From: Pseudocercospora fijiensis CIRAD86
Lineage: Eukaryota; Ascomycota; Dothideomycetes; Mycosphaerellales; Mycosphaerellaceae
Length of the DNA: 64,000 nt
Assembly: GCF_000340215.1 (NCBI RefSeq)
Contig: NW_006921541.1
Span: 1,399,527-1,463,526 of the forward strand
Direction of reading: 5' to 3'
Part shown: positions 22,001 through 34,930 of the stretch, piece by piece
Layout of the letters: every line of letters starts with the position of its first letter
Numbering within the stretch: the stretch's first letter is position 1
The notes under the pieces: generated by a model
Seen by the model: only the letters and a program-made list of their open reading frames with translations
The model's database searches: none
What the model was told of the DNA's origin: nothing
Position numbers and translations under genes: made by a program

Positions 22001-23934
22001 GGCTAATAACCTTTACCGAGGAAAGGAATATCCTTCCTAAAGGCTAGATAGGAGGAAGAAAGAAGAGGTTAATACTAATAGCTATAGAACTAATTATAGA
22101 ACAGATTAAGCATATCTAGCACTATAGTTAAAACTAGGTAGCAACCCTCCTCTCCCTCGACATCTTAGGAGCCTTTAATAATGTCTCCTATAAAAGACTC
22201 CTATATATACTTAAATAGAAAGCTATACCAAACTAGATAGTCTAATTTATCTAGTCCTTTCTATAGGAAAGATCGACATAGCTTATTCTAGGCAAATTCA
22301 AATTAGACCTAATACTAACTAAAAAGGGAATCCCCTAAGGATTAATACTCTCCCTAATCCTCTTCCTTATCTTTATAGCAGACCTACTCCTACTCCTAGA
22401 ATTAAAAAACACATTAGCATTAGGGTTTATAGATAATATAAACATCCTAGCCTAGTTTAAGACAATAGAAACCAACTGCAAGATCCTAGAAGAGAAGCAC
22501 TAGGAGTATAAAAAATAGGCAAAGAGGCATAGAGCAAAATTTGCCCTAGAAAAGTACTAGCTTATCTACTTTAGTAAGGCTAAATCAACCTATAATATAA
22601 AGCAATCAATCACTATCTAAGGCTTTGAAACCTAACTATTAGCAGAGCTTAGGGTACTAGGGATCTAGCTAGATCTAAAACTGAATTAGGGACTACAAGT
22701 AAAGAAGGCAAAGTAGAGGGCAGATGCTAACATGCAATCTATTAATAGACTTATAGCCTCTATATAGGGGGCTATATTCGAGAAAGCTAAAGTTATATAC
22801 AAAGCAATTGTTAAGCTAGCAATACTATATAGAGTACAGATATAGACAGCCTAGGAGAAAACACTAAAGAGGATTAAGTAACTAGTTAGTAGGTCCTAAA
22901 CCTAAAGCCTAAAGAAAATCCTAGGAGCATACAAAACTATACTAATAAGGGTAGTGGAAATAGAATTAGGGATCCTACTAGTTAAACAATACTTCAAGGG
23001 ACTAAGATACTAATATACGGCAAAGACAATAGAATACCTAGTCTAATAGACTATCTAAAAGGCACTAGATAAGATAAAAGCCTAGTGCATTAGGACTAGG
23101 AGGCGAGACAGACTATAAATAACTCCCTAGAAAGTTAAAGACCTAGAGCAATATAGAGTTTTAACAAGAGAAATGCTAGAGAAAGAGCTTTAGGGACTAA
23201 ATATAAGGCCGAAGGAAGACAAGCTAAAGGGAGAGAAACAAAGCCTAGTAGAGTCAATTGCTAGATACCTATAGAAGCAGGAATAGAACAAAACATAAGT
23301 CAGACTAGGAACCCTAAAGGCACTAATCAAATTTGGTTAACACAACTACTAGCTCTATAAGGACCTAAACAGGGCCGAGGCAAGCCTAGCTATCCAAATT
23401 AGATCTAAACATATTGGACTTAGATCTTACCTATTTAGAAGAAACGTCCTAGGAATTGAAAGTAGAGCGTACTAATATAGCTACTAATCTTAGAACCCTA
23501 AGCATATGCTGCTAGTCTGCCCTTAGTAGTTAGAAGGCAGAAGTAATTAGAGACTAAAAGCAATAGAAAGGGAATACGACAAGCTAATCTAGAGCAAAGA
23601 AGACCTAAAGAGGATAGTAAAGTAGATCATTAAATAGGGATTTGTACAACAATTCGCACTAGTAAGGGAAACTAAGGAGTAGATAAGAAGGAGGGAAGAA
23701 GAGGGGGAAAGAAGGGCAAGGTAGCAGGCAAGGTAGTTAGAGGGTAATAACTATAACATTAGTACACCCTAGAGGAAGGAAAACAAGGAAACGAGGAAGA
23801 TTAACACTTATAAATAGGACAGGAGGGAGGTTTTTACCAACTAAGTTAGTTTCCTACCTAAAACAATATATAGAAACAGACCTATATAGGCCGAAAGGCA
23901 CTACAACAGGCAAATGAAATATCTATCTATCTAT
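19042..23934 (+). mobile_element. Non-LTR retrotransposon (Tad1/I-like LINE), degraded
   Basis: 4.9 kb, plus strand. The first ORF has three CCHC-like knuckles near 19883-20060, with several Cys and His now Tyr. An endonuclease-like region spans about 20370-21000 (LLRDFNLYYP). The reverse transcriptase spans about 21700-22600 (YR.IALLNTIGKVLEKIIAKRL; LSLDILGAFNNVS; KKGIP.GLILS). The catalytic motif reads FIDN at 22426-22437, consistent with D-to-N loss of FxDD. It ends in (ATCT)n at about 23920-23938. No RNase H domain was recognised. The surroundings keep CpG and lose CpA, whereas this element is CpG-poor and keeps more CpA. It is the innermost, hence youngest, insertion. Confidence 0.85.
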
Positions 23935-23950
23935 CTATTTCTTCTTCGTA
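23935..23950. repeat. LINE target-site duplication, right (16 bp)
   Basis: Exact repeat of 19026-19041, overlapping the end of the (ATCT)n tail. Confidence 0.85.
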
Positions 23951-25600
23951 GTAAGCGCCGTAACCGCCTATATAAACGACTTCCTATCGAAAACGTAATC
24001 TAGATTAACCGCCGCGATAACCGCTAGTACGTAATATTTTAGAAAGGAAAACCGTCTAATATTAGAGAGCGGATAGTCTAGATTCGGAAGCACTATCGAT
24101 AGGCTAGCAATAGTCTAACGCTATATAGTACTAAACTCGCTACCCGGCGTCTCCTACGATTACGAGCGAGCTATTACCTCGAGTAATTCTAAATTAGATT
24201 CGTCTATATTATTAGCCGGGGGTAACGGTACTAAGCTCGCTATTAGCGTATCGTTAATACGACTACAGCCTAAGAACAACGGTACGTATCGCTATAATAG
24301 TTATCGACTAGAGTCCGTTAATACGTAGTATAGCTCTATATCTAATCCGTCCTCGGTAAATATTAAGAAAGGCCGTATATATCTATTCTTAGTAGCGTAG
24401 CTTAATACCGCCTAAACCTCGCCGGTACTTAAACTACCGTTAGTAGAAATAAGCGATAGCGCCTTACGAAAGGTCTATCGAAGATTGCCTTCCGCTATAG
24501 CGAGGATCGTAAAGCCCTCTAGCGTCTACGCTAGGTTAGTACTATATTCCTCTAGACGCGTTTATTATAGGTTAAGCGTAGCGTTATCTATCTCTCTATA
24601 ATGCTCGCCGATCTAATCCGCTATTGCGTCTTCTCTACCTACCGAATCCTTTACCGGGCCCTCTAAATTCTCTAGCTTAGGCGTAGCCGTACGTTCCTCG
24701 ACCGTAGTATTAAGCGTTATATCCTTCTCGTTCGTTATATACTTAAGCTTAGACGCGAGCGTAGGAACCTCGATCGAAGGGTCTAAGGCTATATCCTCTC
24801 TACTCGTTACGTCCTTAGGCTCCGGCGTAGCTATACGATTCTCGACCGTTTCGTCTAATATCGTATCTTCTCTATCTATTATATTATCTACCTCCGGCGC
24901 GGCCGTACGACTTTCGACCGTAGTATCTAATACTACAACCTCCTTATCCGTTATATTATCTAGCTTAGGCGCGGCCGTATAATTCTCGACCGTAGTATCT
25001 AATACTATATCCTTATTACTTACCCTACTCTCTAGCTTAGGCGTAGGCGTTAAGCTAGTAATAAATAAGGACTATCCGGCCGATCCTAGACCGTCTAATA
25101 GTAGCGGTTCCCCGCGAGGAGCGTTAACCTTACTATTCCCTATCGCGGTATCCTAGGGTTCTTAATCCTCGCTTCTACGATATTCCTTAGCTATCGCTCC
25201 TTAGAGGAGGTCGAACGTATCGGCCTTATAGTATAGGCGAGACGCGCGCTATAAATCCGCCTCGAATAATATAACGTTTAGGCGCTTATATCGCGATTAG
25301 TGCTATAGAAATTTTTGCTAAAAAGCTACTACTTTACGTTCCCTACGATAGACGTAGTTATCGCGCTTAAGGGCCGTTTCTATTCGTTGTCGGTAATTAA
25401 TAGAAAGCTCTCTTATCGTAGGATGCCGGAAAGATCGATGCTAAATAAAGGATAGCCCGCGTCTACGTATAACGGTTGCCTAAGTAACGTAGTTATAATA
25501 ACGATATAAGGGTACGCCTAGGCGGATTACGACTCCGAAGGAGAAGTCGCGCTATAGAGCTATATCGATTTACGACGAACCGCGAGGGATTATCCGACCT
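23951..25600 (-). pseudogene. Element B extra ORF, N-terminal part with about five 28-residue acidic repeats
   Basis: Minus-strand frame downstream of the chromodomain. Between about 24650 and 25060 a unit of roughly 85 bp recurs about five times. It encodes variants of VLDTTVE-R-TAAPEVDNITDKE. Further on come recognisable stretches such as FLIFTEDGLDIELYYVLTDSS. The start is uncertain because RIP has removed ATGs; it may be continuous with pol or separate. It continues at 15640-19041 beyond the LINE. Unknown function; the repeats resemble a disordered linker. Confidence 0.55.
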
Positions 25601-28600
25601 CGCCTTTATCGGCGGAGCTAGTAACCTCTAAAAAAGGCTAGCGCGCTCTCGTCCGCTTTACTACCCTACGGAGGGTACGGGATAGCGGGGCCTCCTCGAG
25701 AGGGTAGGCGTTATCGTAGATTTTACGTAGATCGTCTACGCCTATTAAGTCGTCGACATTATACTATATATTATAGGCGCTCCTATATCCCTTTTACTTT
25801 ACTAGGTATTAGAGAATAGGCTAGCCCCTCCGGACGACGGTCCTTCGCTCTAGAAAGCGCTCGATTTCGTAAGAATCGCCCTCGTTACTAGAACCTAGAC
25901 TGTCCTTAGCTATAATAGGCAGGGGCTCGTAATTAATAGTTCTCTTAAAAGGATCTAGGTCTTTAGGAGCTTTTTCTAACTACGAAACCGATATTACCGG
26001 ATAGATACGCATTAATAGTAGCAACTCGAGATAGTAGGCTAGCCGTCCGACCTTCTTAAGAACCGTAAAAGGCTCTTTAAAATAGTAGCTAAACTTGTAT
26101 AACTAACTAGGCACTTCGTAACTACGGTATAGGCGAAGTATAATACGGTTACCTAGCTTAAGGAATAGGGGCTTATACTTACTATTATACCGTTTTTTTA
26201 TTTTTACGTTCGCCTAAGTAATCGCATCCTAGACTTCCTTCTAGATACGACTACGCGCTACCGCCCTATTATACGCATAGTCGTATAGTATATCGAGCGA
26301 GTCGAGATTCGTCCTTACGCCTGTAGTAACCTCGTTCGGCGACTAACTAGTAGTCGTATTACGGGAGTTATTAAGCGTAGCCTATAGCTATAGAATAAAC
26401 GTCGTCTAATCCTCGCTAGGATAATCCGCTAACTAGTAACGAATTGCCGTCTCGACCGTTTAGTTAGTTCGCTCGGATTAACTATCGGTTTAAGGGTAGT
26501 AGGCCGTAGACGTAGCTAGCTTCGTACGTAGGCGCGAGAAAACGCCTTTAAAGAAGTCGCTTAGCTAGCGAGGATTACGATTAGCGATAAGCACTACCGG
26601 TATACTTATATCTATTAAGCAAAGCCTATCGATTAGAGCGATACCCTAGTCGTAGGCCTTCTAGTCCTCTTTGCCTAGGACGACTACTACCCGCTTAGAG
26701 GTCTTATAAGTAATCGTATATAGTGCATTAAATCTATCGGTTGTAACCGGTAAGGCGGTTACGAGATCTATCGTTATAGTATAGTATAGGCCCTCCGTAT
26801 TCTAGATCGGGTAAAGCTCGCTATAAGGAGCGTATCGGGGGGTATATAAAAGGAGATACTAGTAATAATAATCTAAATAGAGGCGAAGGTAGCGAGCGAG
26901 TCGATATATAAAGAAGGAAGCTTAAATGCGGTCGAAGACGCGCTAAAAGCCTTAGTAGCAACAGTTATCGTAAGCCTACTCGAAGATCTCGCCTATTAAG
27001 GCCTAAGGGATATAGAGTCGCTCGCGTCCTAAAGATTAGTTACGGAAATATAAGAGGCCGTCCCTCTCGAAGAATCGAATACCTAGCGGACTATTAAACT
27101 TATTACCTACGAATAGGTCCGGATTTTTACTACCCTTATACCGAACTAGCGTTTTCGTTACCGAAGGCATATTAGCTCCCTCCGAATAGAGACGCTCTAA
27201 AGTATTCCGCGCCTACGCTTATCGAACTAGTCGCAAAACCCTAGACTAATGTTCGTCGTTATCGTACGCTCGGTTTAACCGACGTCGGAAATCCGGATCT
27301 AGCTCTACTAATATCGTATAGAAGTAGGCTACTTCTTCTAGATCGGCCGAAGAGGGCGTAACGTCGGTATAGTAAGAGAGCGGGTCTAAGTTCTCCTCGT
27401 TCGGCGTTAACTTAGGCGACTCTATATCCCCTAGAAGTCGACTAAGGGCGTCTAGAACTAGGTATATCCGCCCTAGATAGTAAACTATATTAACTCGATA
27501 TTAGGAAAGGAACATCGATACCCTTACTAATTTTAGGTTCTACTTGCCTATATCGGTAGTCGTAGTTATCGATACCGAGTTAGTAAGACCGACCGCGGTA
27601 TAGTAGTTTATAAAGATAGTCGTCGGCCTCGATAAAGTATATATTAAATAGCCTACCTTCTTTACTATCTATACGATTCCCGAGTATTCGAGCTCTATCG
27701 GCTAATATTATATCTCCGCCTAAGTTAGGCCTCGGCTTAAGAACAGAATAGGCTAAACCTTGTAGTAAGGAAACAACTGCGCCTTTCCCTTAGATAGAAT
27801 AGGGTCTAGGTCCCTATCGATATAGTAGAGTACCGCGCTATAGCTAAACTCTTTAGAGGAATCTATATTAGCGTATAAGCGACAGTTAGGGTCGAAATAG
27901 TATAGGAAGGAGGGCTCGTAGAATATCGATTACAATAAGCGAAACGCTTTTACTAGCTCGTCGCGGTACTAATCGTTCTTACCTAGCGTCGTAACGGCGA
28001 CGTGCCGGCGACGACTATTACCGGTAACTAGCGCCCCTTTTAATAAGCGTATCTTCTCCGCCTATAGAGGCGCCGCTATCTACGCGTAGTATAGGATGTA
28101 TTGCCGTAACTAATTAGTTAAACTAAGATAACGCTCTAGCTTCTATACGTTTTCCGGGAACTAAAGTAAGGTAATCGCTGCGATTTTCTCCTTACTTATA
28201 GCTAGACTAAGGCCGCTAACGTACTAACCTAAAAGGGTCGCAGAGAGGAAGCCTAAGAAAGTCTTCTTCGGACTAATGCTAATCCTTACGGCGTCTAATC
28301 TCTAGAAGACCGCTTCTAGATAATCGAGATACTTAGGCAACGTCTGTAAAAACACTACGATATCGTCGATATAAGCTCGCGTAAAGCTACGATAGTCGCG
28401 AAGGATCTAATCTAGCTTCCGCTATACGAATTAGATACTATTCGAATATCCTATAATAGCGACCTTATACTATTCCTAGCTACGATAAGTATTAATCGTT
28501 AATTTGTAACGATCCTCCGGCTTTACGCCCTATTAGTAGAAGAAGGTTAGATAGTCTATAGTACTAATATACTAGCACCCTACTAACTATATAAAGAGAT

Positions 28601-30900
28601 CCGCCTAGAGCGGTATCTAATAGCTATTAGGGATCGTTACCTTATTTAAGGCGCGTATATCGACTACTGCCTATAGCTTATTAATTATACCGCCTTTACT
28701 ATTAGTAACCCGCTTCTAAACTACGAATACCGGGAAGCCGAAGAGGGTAGGCTCGGTCGTATATTGCATTTTCCCTTAGCGGTGCAAGTCGTTATATATC
28801 TTATCTACTACCTTACGGTCCCTCTTACCTAGGTTAATTATATAGGGAGGCGGTAACAGATCTAAGTAGTTCGGTACTATAGGGATAGGTATATAATCGT
28901 GCTTAGGAATATCGACTACCGTTTAGCGATCCGTAAAAAGCTCTAGGTACCGCTCGACCGCTATAGCGATTTAGTCTGCCTAGTTATCGTTACTATAGAT
29001 CGTTACGCCTAACGCGTGCTAGTATTCCCGCTATGTATTTAGTATATCCTACGTAGCCGTAAAAGCGTTAGGACTTAATCCTACTAGTCCGTAGTCGGCT
29101 ACGTCGATATAGTAGGCCCTAGTAATAGTCCTATTACTTAACGAACCGAGTAGCTATCTAGCTCGAATCGTTACTAGAGTCGTCGCATCGTTACGAATGT
29201 ATATATAAGAAAAATTAGCGTCTACGACCTAATTATATACCGTTACTAACGGCGGAGCTTGTAACGATAGTCCCTATATATTGCTAGTTAGCTAGACTAA
29301 GAAACCGGCGTTAAGAATAAAATCCCGGCCCTTAGGGAGGTTACTACTATACTTAACTAGCGCGAGGGCGACTGTACGCGGCGCTAATGTTACGTCCTCC
29401 GCTAGCCTTACGGGGCGCTAAACCGACTTCCCTTTCTTACGCTTAACGGCTACTTTAAAGCAGGCGTTGTCCTAACTAGCTATAGTAACCGTCCGTACGG
29501 GAATATCGATCTTTATTCCCTCTAGAGCAATCGTATCTATACCGACTAGGATTTTTGCCTTTAGTTTAGGAACTAGGTAAACCTTACGAGTTATTCGTAC
29601 TAGGGAGACTATACTATCCGTCTTCGCTACTAGGATAAATATGTCTAATACGACGTATTCCCCGGAGCGATACGCGCCGGTAATGCCGCCGATTTCGATC
29701 GGTTCGCGTAGCTTATATATCTCTACGTCCGGGCGATAGCTTAAAACGAAGTCTTTTTCCGTAATAGTAAGTATATAGCTAGTATCTAGGCAGACCTATA
29801 TAGATATACCGGATAGTAACAACCGAAGAGGGAAAGTTATATATTGCTAATTCCGGAATGCGTAACCTTACTAAGCTAATAGAGGCGCCTTCGACTAAAT
29901 TACTTCCGGGTTTGCCGATACGCGTTCGATAATAGTAGAAGGCGTCGTCGCCTCTATATACTTCCTACGAATATACTAGTATAGAAGGTTGCCTAACTTA
30001 AATCGCCGCCTATAGACCTTATAAGTATACTTCGTAGAGGCAAAAGGTTAGATCGCCGCTAGTAGGGACGCTTTAGCCTATAGCACCGAGTTTAACGCTA
30101 ATAGTAAGCAGTCGCCTACGCCTACAAAGTAAGCTCCTAAGCCCGGATCGGAGTCGTATAGGTCGGTAAAGTAGTCGGCGTCTTCTCCGGCGTTACTAAA
30201 ATAGCTATAATTATCCGCGTCGGTTCTTCTATTATCCTTCTAACTATCCTCCCGATAGTCGTCGTCGGCTTAGTTAGTATTATTTATAGTATCGCCTACT
30301 TTCTTACTATTATCGGCAAAGTTAGCCTACTTACGAGCTCGATCGTTACGCTTTCTATCCTATCGATTAAATAGGCGCGAATCGACTCGCTTTAGATCTT
30401 TTAGGAGGAAGGTAGGGCTACTACCCTTCGACGGTTCTTCTCTATTTCCTACCGGCGGTAGGCGATTCTACTAAGGGGCGTTAGGCAGGCGATTCTGCTA
30501 ATAGGCATTAGTAAGGCGTAGTAGGTTCGGTCGGTCGATATCGCGGTTCCGGTAGTTAGGGGATACTCTTACTAGAGCGAAGCTCGCTAGGGTATAAGAG
30601 GCGTTCCCTTCGTATCGGTTCTACTAGGTAGCCTTACTAGCGCGGCTATTGTTCCTAGTCGTAGCGTCTTAGCGACGATTAGACAAGGACGAAAGTATAT
30701 ACTTCTAGATTAATGCCTACTTCTTATAGTATATAACCTACTTATCGACCTTTATATAACGATTTAGCTCGTCTATATTTAATTAGAGGCGCGGGTCTAT
30801 TCGACGATAAGCTTCTAAGAGCCGGTTCGATTTCCGTATACCGGCATCCTTAGCGAGTCGCACTATCTTAATAATAAAGTCCGTTACTAAACACTCTAAA
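25601..30900 (-). pseudogene. Element B pol: finger, protease, RT, RNase H, integrase, chromodomain
   Basis: Read on the minus strand through RIP stops. A C2H2-like finger lies near 30050-29975 (RRRFKLGNLLY.YIRRKYIEA, with the zinc-binding Cys and His largely changed to Tyr). The protease core CLDTS is near 29790. RT has an intact YIDDI at 28359-28373, followed by VVFLQTLPKYLDYL. RNase H follows. Integrase has YYPQTDSQSERTNQTVE near 26460 and a preceding DLVTALPVTTDRF. The chromodomain near 25720-25880 has YEIERFLERR and YLVK.KGYRSAYNI.Y. This order places B among chromoviruses, whose chromodomain guides insertion to heterochromatin. Catalytic Asp codons of RT survive, but many stops make it dead. 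Confidence 0.85.
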
Positions 30901-33223
30901 GCGATATCCTACTAGTCGTAGCGTTACTTATCGAAGAGATCTATCGCCTTTATTAGAGGGACCTTCTATTTCTTACTAAGACAACGTTCCTAGCGCTTTA
31001 GACCGTATCCGCCGCGGAGCTTTGCTCGGTTGCGGCTAGAAAGGTAACTATAATACTAACTAAGCGCTATCCTTCGAAAGTAAAGGGAGAGGTTAAGACA
31101 AACTGTCTCTCGCTCTATAATATAAGTATAATCCTTAGCCGCTTCGATAAAAGCATATACCGAACAGTATATTATCTTATTCCTAACTAAAGCGTAGTCT
31201 CCCTCGCCGTAATCTGTAACGCTAAGTAGAGGATCGAAGAACCTAAGATACGCTAGATCGAACCGTAGCTACTAGGGGCGGGCGTAGTGCCCCTAGATAT
31301 AACTCGCTTTAGAAACTAGCGATTCTACGACGTAGTCCCGATAATACTAACGGTATCTACGACGGCGGGCGTATCCGTAATAACTAGTATCTAAGGAGCT
31401 ATCGTTATCCGACGAGGAATAATCGGAGTCGTCCGAATCCTTACTATCTAATAAGGATCTATTCTTACTCGGATTATCCCTATACCGACGGTGCTTCCGG
31501 CGTTACTTCTTACCTTCCCGTAGTAGACCCGGCAAGTCTAATAGCGGAAAGGGCAAAGGCTAACCCTACGTCGGCTTATAAGAGGAATTACCCGGATCGA
31601 AGTTACTAGGTAGTAGTAGTAGAGGATCGTCGGGAGGATTACTAGGTAGATTGCTAGGAGGATTACTAGGCGGATTACTAGGCGGATCGCCTAGCGCAAA
31701 CCTACCCCGACGTAAGCGGCTATACCTACGGGCATTTATATATACGTCTACCCTCTACTAGTAATCGTATTAACCTAGGTTCGGCTAGGGCGGACTTAGC
31801 TTACGCGTAGCCGATAGCGGTAAAATCGCCTATTCTATTAGAAAGTCTAATACGACTTCGTTAAGATAGACTCCTCTCTATCTAGCTAATTCGCGAAGAT
31901 AATTACGACGCTAACGGTTTTGTTATATAGCGATATTCGCCCTATCGATCTCCTCGGTTGTCTATAAGGCATCTACTAGGGTACGATATTAGAAACGACT
32001 ACGCAGCTCGTTAGCCTACGGGTCGGCGAGGCCGTCGTTTATTAGAGGCAATTAGCCGCGACCGATGTCCTAGAATAGCGACGTCGATAGATCGGAAGGC
32101 CCGGTTAACGGTTTCTTAAGGGAAGTCTTAGGTAGAGGCCCCCTTAGCTTCTAAGGATTCTCGTCCGCTAGGTATCGTAGCTTAAGTAGCCTCCGTAAGA
32201 AAACCGATTTAAGCGAGCTATTAGGCGAACCGGGACGCTATTCCGGCGGCACGGTTGTTTCTACTATAGTAATAGGCGAAACCGTAGGCCGCGGTAGAAC
32301 TTAAGCCGGTCGGGCTAGTAGGCGCTACTCTACTATAGATAGTAGATAGATATCTAGGTAGAATTAACGGTAATAGCGTAAATCGCGTACCGTTAGGAGC
32401 GCGGCTTTAAGCTCCTTAACCGATTTAGTTAGAATTCCTTTATCTACTACCTACTGCCCTAGGAAGTTATAACCGTTAAGGGCGTTTAGGTAGAGTTCCT
32501 CGATTTTAGCCTATAGAGGCGGCGGATTTCCTACGAGCGGGTAATAGTATAGAACGTATAAGGTAAGCAAGTCGATTCGGCCGTACTTTACCCTAAGCTA
32601 GGTCGCGAAGTTCTCGCTATAATCGACGTAGTTCTAAATATAGGTACAGATACGTAGGATATAGGGCTCTATATCTAGCAATCCGAGATTATAGTACTAG
32701 GGTAGCGGTTAAACCGCTAGCTTAGCTAATTTCGAGGCTTCTACCGGAGTTAGAAGTAAGTCCGAAGGAGCTACGGTAAGCGGGTAAACTATTAGTAAGA
32801 GGGTAGAGGCGAGATAGTCTCTAGATAGAGGACAATAACGGAGAACTAACTAAAGGCGGAGGAGCGTAGCTTATTAGGGCAGGTCCTCCTAGGGAAAGCA
32901 GCTGCCCCTAGACCTAGGTATAGTAGGCAATTGCTACTAAAGGTAGAAACTACTACTACTATCTCCTCGGGATACTAATAGGATCGCCGATAAGGCGCTC
33001 GCGCGTCGGTAGGGTATAGTGCGGAAGGGTAGTAAATCGAATAGGTACCGTCGTAACGGGTAGGAGTTAAATCGTAGTAATCGGCGGAAGATCGGTAGAA
33101 CCCGTAGCTAATCGCGTCGATTCTCGTCGTAGCCGTAACGACCGGGATCGATTCGGGTAGAGGACTAGTAGTTAGTATAGAAGCTAACTAAGTGTTAAGC
33201 GAAGCTACTAAGTTACTAGGCAT
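30901..33223 (-). pseudogene. Element B gag, start codon inside the LTR
   Basis: Minus-strand frame with RIP stops beginning MPSNLVASLNT. The ATG (33223-33221) lies 10 nt inside the 5' LTR and the frame passes from LTR into internal DNA. The N-terminal part is Thr/Pro-rich (SILTTSPLPESIPVVTATTR). The rest is helical and capsid-like, but I cannot point to a diagnostic gag motif. The boundary with pol is approximate. The assignment rests mainly on position upstream of the protease. Confidence 0.5.
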
Positions 33224-33401
33224 ACGGTTATAGTACGAAGGTATCGTAACGGTTATATAGTATAAAAGTTAATATATTCTCTAAGGTGCCGCGAGGCAAG
33301 CTATCTATATAATAGTCCTACTATTAGTAGCAATAGCGACCGCAGCGGTCGATAGTAACCGCTGCCTACTATCGTATATACAATAGTATAATATCGTAAT
33401 A
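33214..33401 (-). repeat. Element B 5' LTR
   Basis: 188 bp matching 15298-15485, followed by TCTAT. I found no obvious tRNA primer-binding site immediately inside it on the minus strand; RIP may have destroyed it, or priming may be unusual. Confidence 0.9.
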
Positions 33402-34486
33402 TCTATACCTACGCTTACTAAAGGAACCTTCGGAGGAAATACTATCTTCTAGTAGCGTATCTAGTATATTAACATCCGAGTTACTATAGTTAGTACTAGA
33501 AGGTGCAGTAGACTTCTTAGCGGCCTTCTAGAATGCCTAGCGAGCCTATAACGCCTTCTAACGCGCTGCTTCTACCTTAGCGCGCTTATCTTAAACTTCT
33601 TAAGGGACCTTACGGTTGCGGGTCGAGCGGCGATCTTATACCTATATCTCTATAGCGAGCGCTAGACTAGTAGCCGTATCGGCTTCCGTCTTAAGGCAAA
33701 GGACCTTACGTTCGAGAATATCTACGATAGGAGCCTCTTAACCCTTAATAATAAAACCTATACTATTAATACGACAGCCCTTCTCTTTTAGTAGATCTTT
33801 AGTAGACTAGGCGTTAAGATCTACCTCGGCAATAGCGTCCTTATACCGCTTCTAGTAGGCTATCGTAAAGTCGTTAAGTGCGAAGGTTAAGTTAACTAAT
33901 TACTTGCCGTACTTCTTACTAGTAGTAGAGACTCGATAGATTATAGTATAGGAAAGGTACTCTACCCCCTCGCGACGGACCGGATACTTATTAACGAACG
34001 ACGCAACCTGCTTAGCACGCTCTTGTCTATTGTAGGCGAAGTTAATAAGGCTCTTTAGGAGACTACTCGGACCTCCCTACTACTCGAAGGCTTAATTAAG
34101 GTTCGTAAAGCGTATACGAATCGTAGTGCCCGCTATCTCGAGGCTATAGACGATAGGAAAGGCTTAATAAAGCTCTATATCCTAAAGAACGTCTCGCTTA
34201 AAGATGCGCTTACTAATATCCTAGCGCAAGTTATTTATACCGTACGATACTAAGATAGTAGCCTTCTTAATATTTCGATCGATAATACGTAGTAAGGTAC
34301 GAGCGGTCTTAATCTTCTTTTAGGGGTCGTCGATAGTAGTAACGATCTAGAAACAGTACTCGAGGCTAGTTGTAGCGACTAAGGCGCTATCGGAGGGGGC
34401 TTCGATCGGGACTAGTACGCCTAGGTTTAGGGCTAGTAGGTTGCTACTACTACTAGCGCCTAGCGGATTTAGGGCGCCGGAAGATA
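33402..34486 (-). pseudogene. Element A copy 1 ORF3, N-terminal part
   Basis: Matches 42060-43172 of copy 2. The initiator ATG is now ATA (near 34486). It is separated from its other half (13652-15297) by element B. Confidence 0.7.
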
Positions 34487-34921
34487 TCTTAGTCGACCGG
34501 AGCGGAAAGGAGTTAGTAACGAGTTTGCAAAAACGTTCGTAGCTTATTAATAATAATTAAAGGGTTTAGATAAAAGAAGGGGGAGGGGGGGTAGGCGGTA
34601 GTAAGTTAGTTAGTATTTAAGTAGAAGAAAGAGCTTAGAAAGCTCGCTTTAAATAGGGTACGAAGGTAGCGTAGTCCGTATATTCCGGTAAAGCAAACGG
34701 ATAACGACTATATATAGACCCTAAAAAGTAAAGCTATATACGAGACTCCTTTATTAGTAGGGCGGCTAAAGTTTAATAATCGATCTAGCTAATTGCTAGT
34801 AGCGACTATACGCTTTTATTAACCTCTAGCTTTCGTAGATCCTCGCGTACTCGAAATGTAACTAGTTAGTTCGAGCACCTAGTAGTAATCTATAGTAGTA
34901 AGGCTAGCGGGACTAATAATA

Positions 34922-34930
34922 CCCCCGGGA
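34922..34930. repeat. CCCCCGGGA palindrome, site P4 of copy 1
   Basis: Context TAATACCCCCGGGATAGTATTAG, upstream of ORF3 and equivalent to 43591. One G has become A. Confidence 0.85.

Larger units (their letters stand above)
15298..33401 (-). mobile_element. Element B: chromodomain Ty3 retrotransposon with extra ORF (RIP-degraded)
   Basis: 188-bp LTRs at 15298-15485 and 33214-33401, flanked by TCTAT (15293-15297 and 33402-33406). The empty site is preserved in copy 2 of element A near 42055. Minus-strand order is gag, C2H2-like finger, protease, RT, RNase H, integrase, chromodomain, then an ORF of over 4 kb with acidic repeats, then a polypurine tract (complement of about 15486-15500) and the 3' LTR. 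A LINE is nested in the extra ORF. Without the LINE the element is about 13.2 kb, long for a fungal Ty3 element. Confidence 0.85.
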
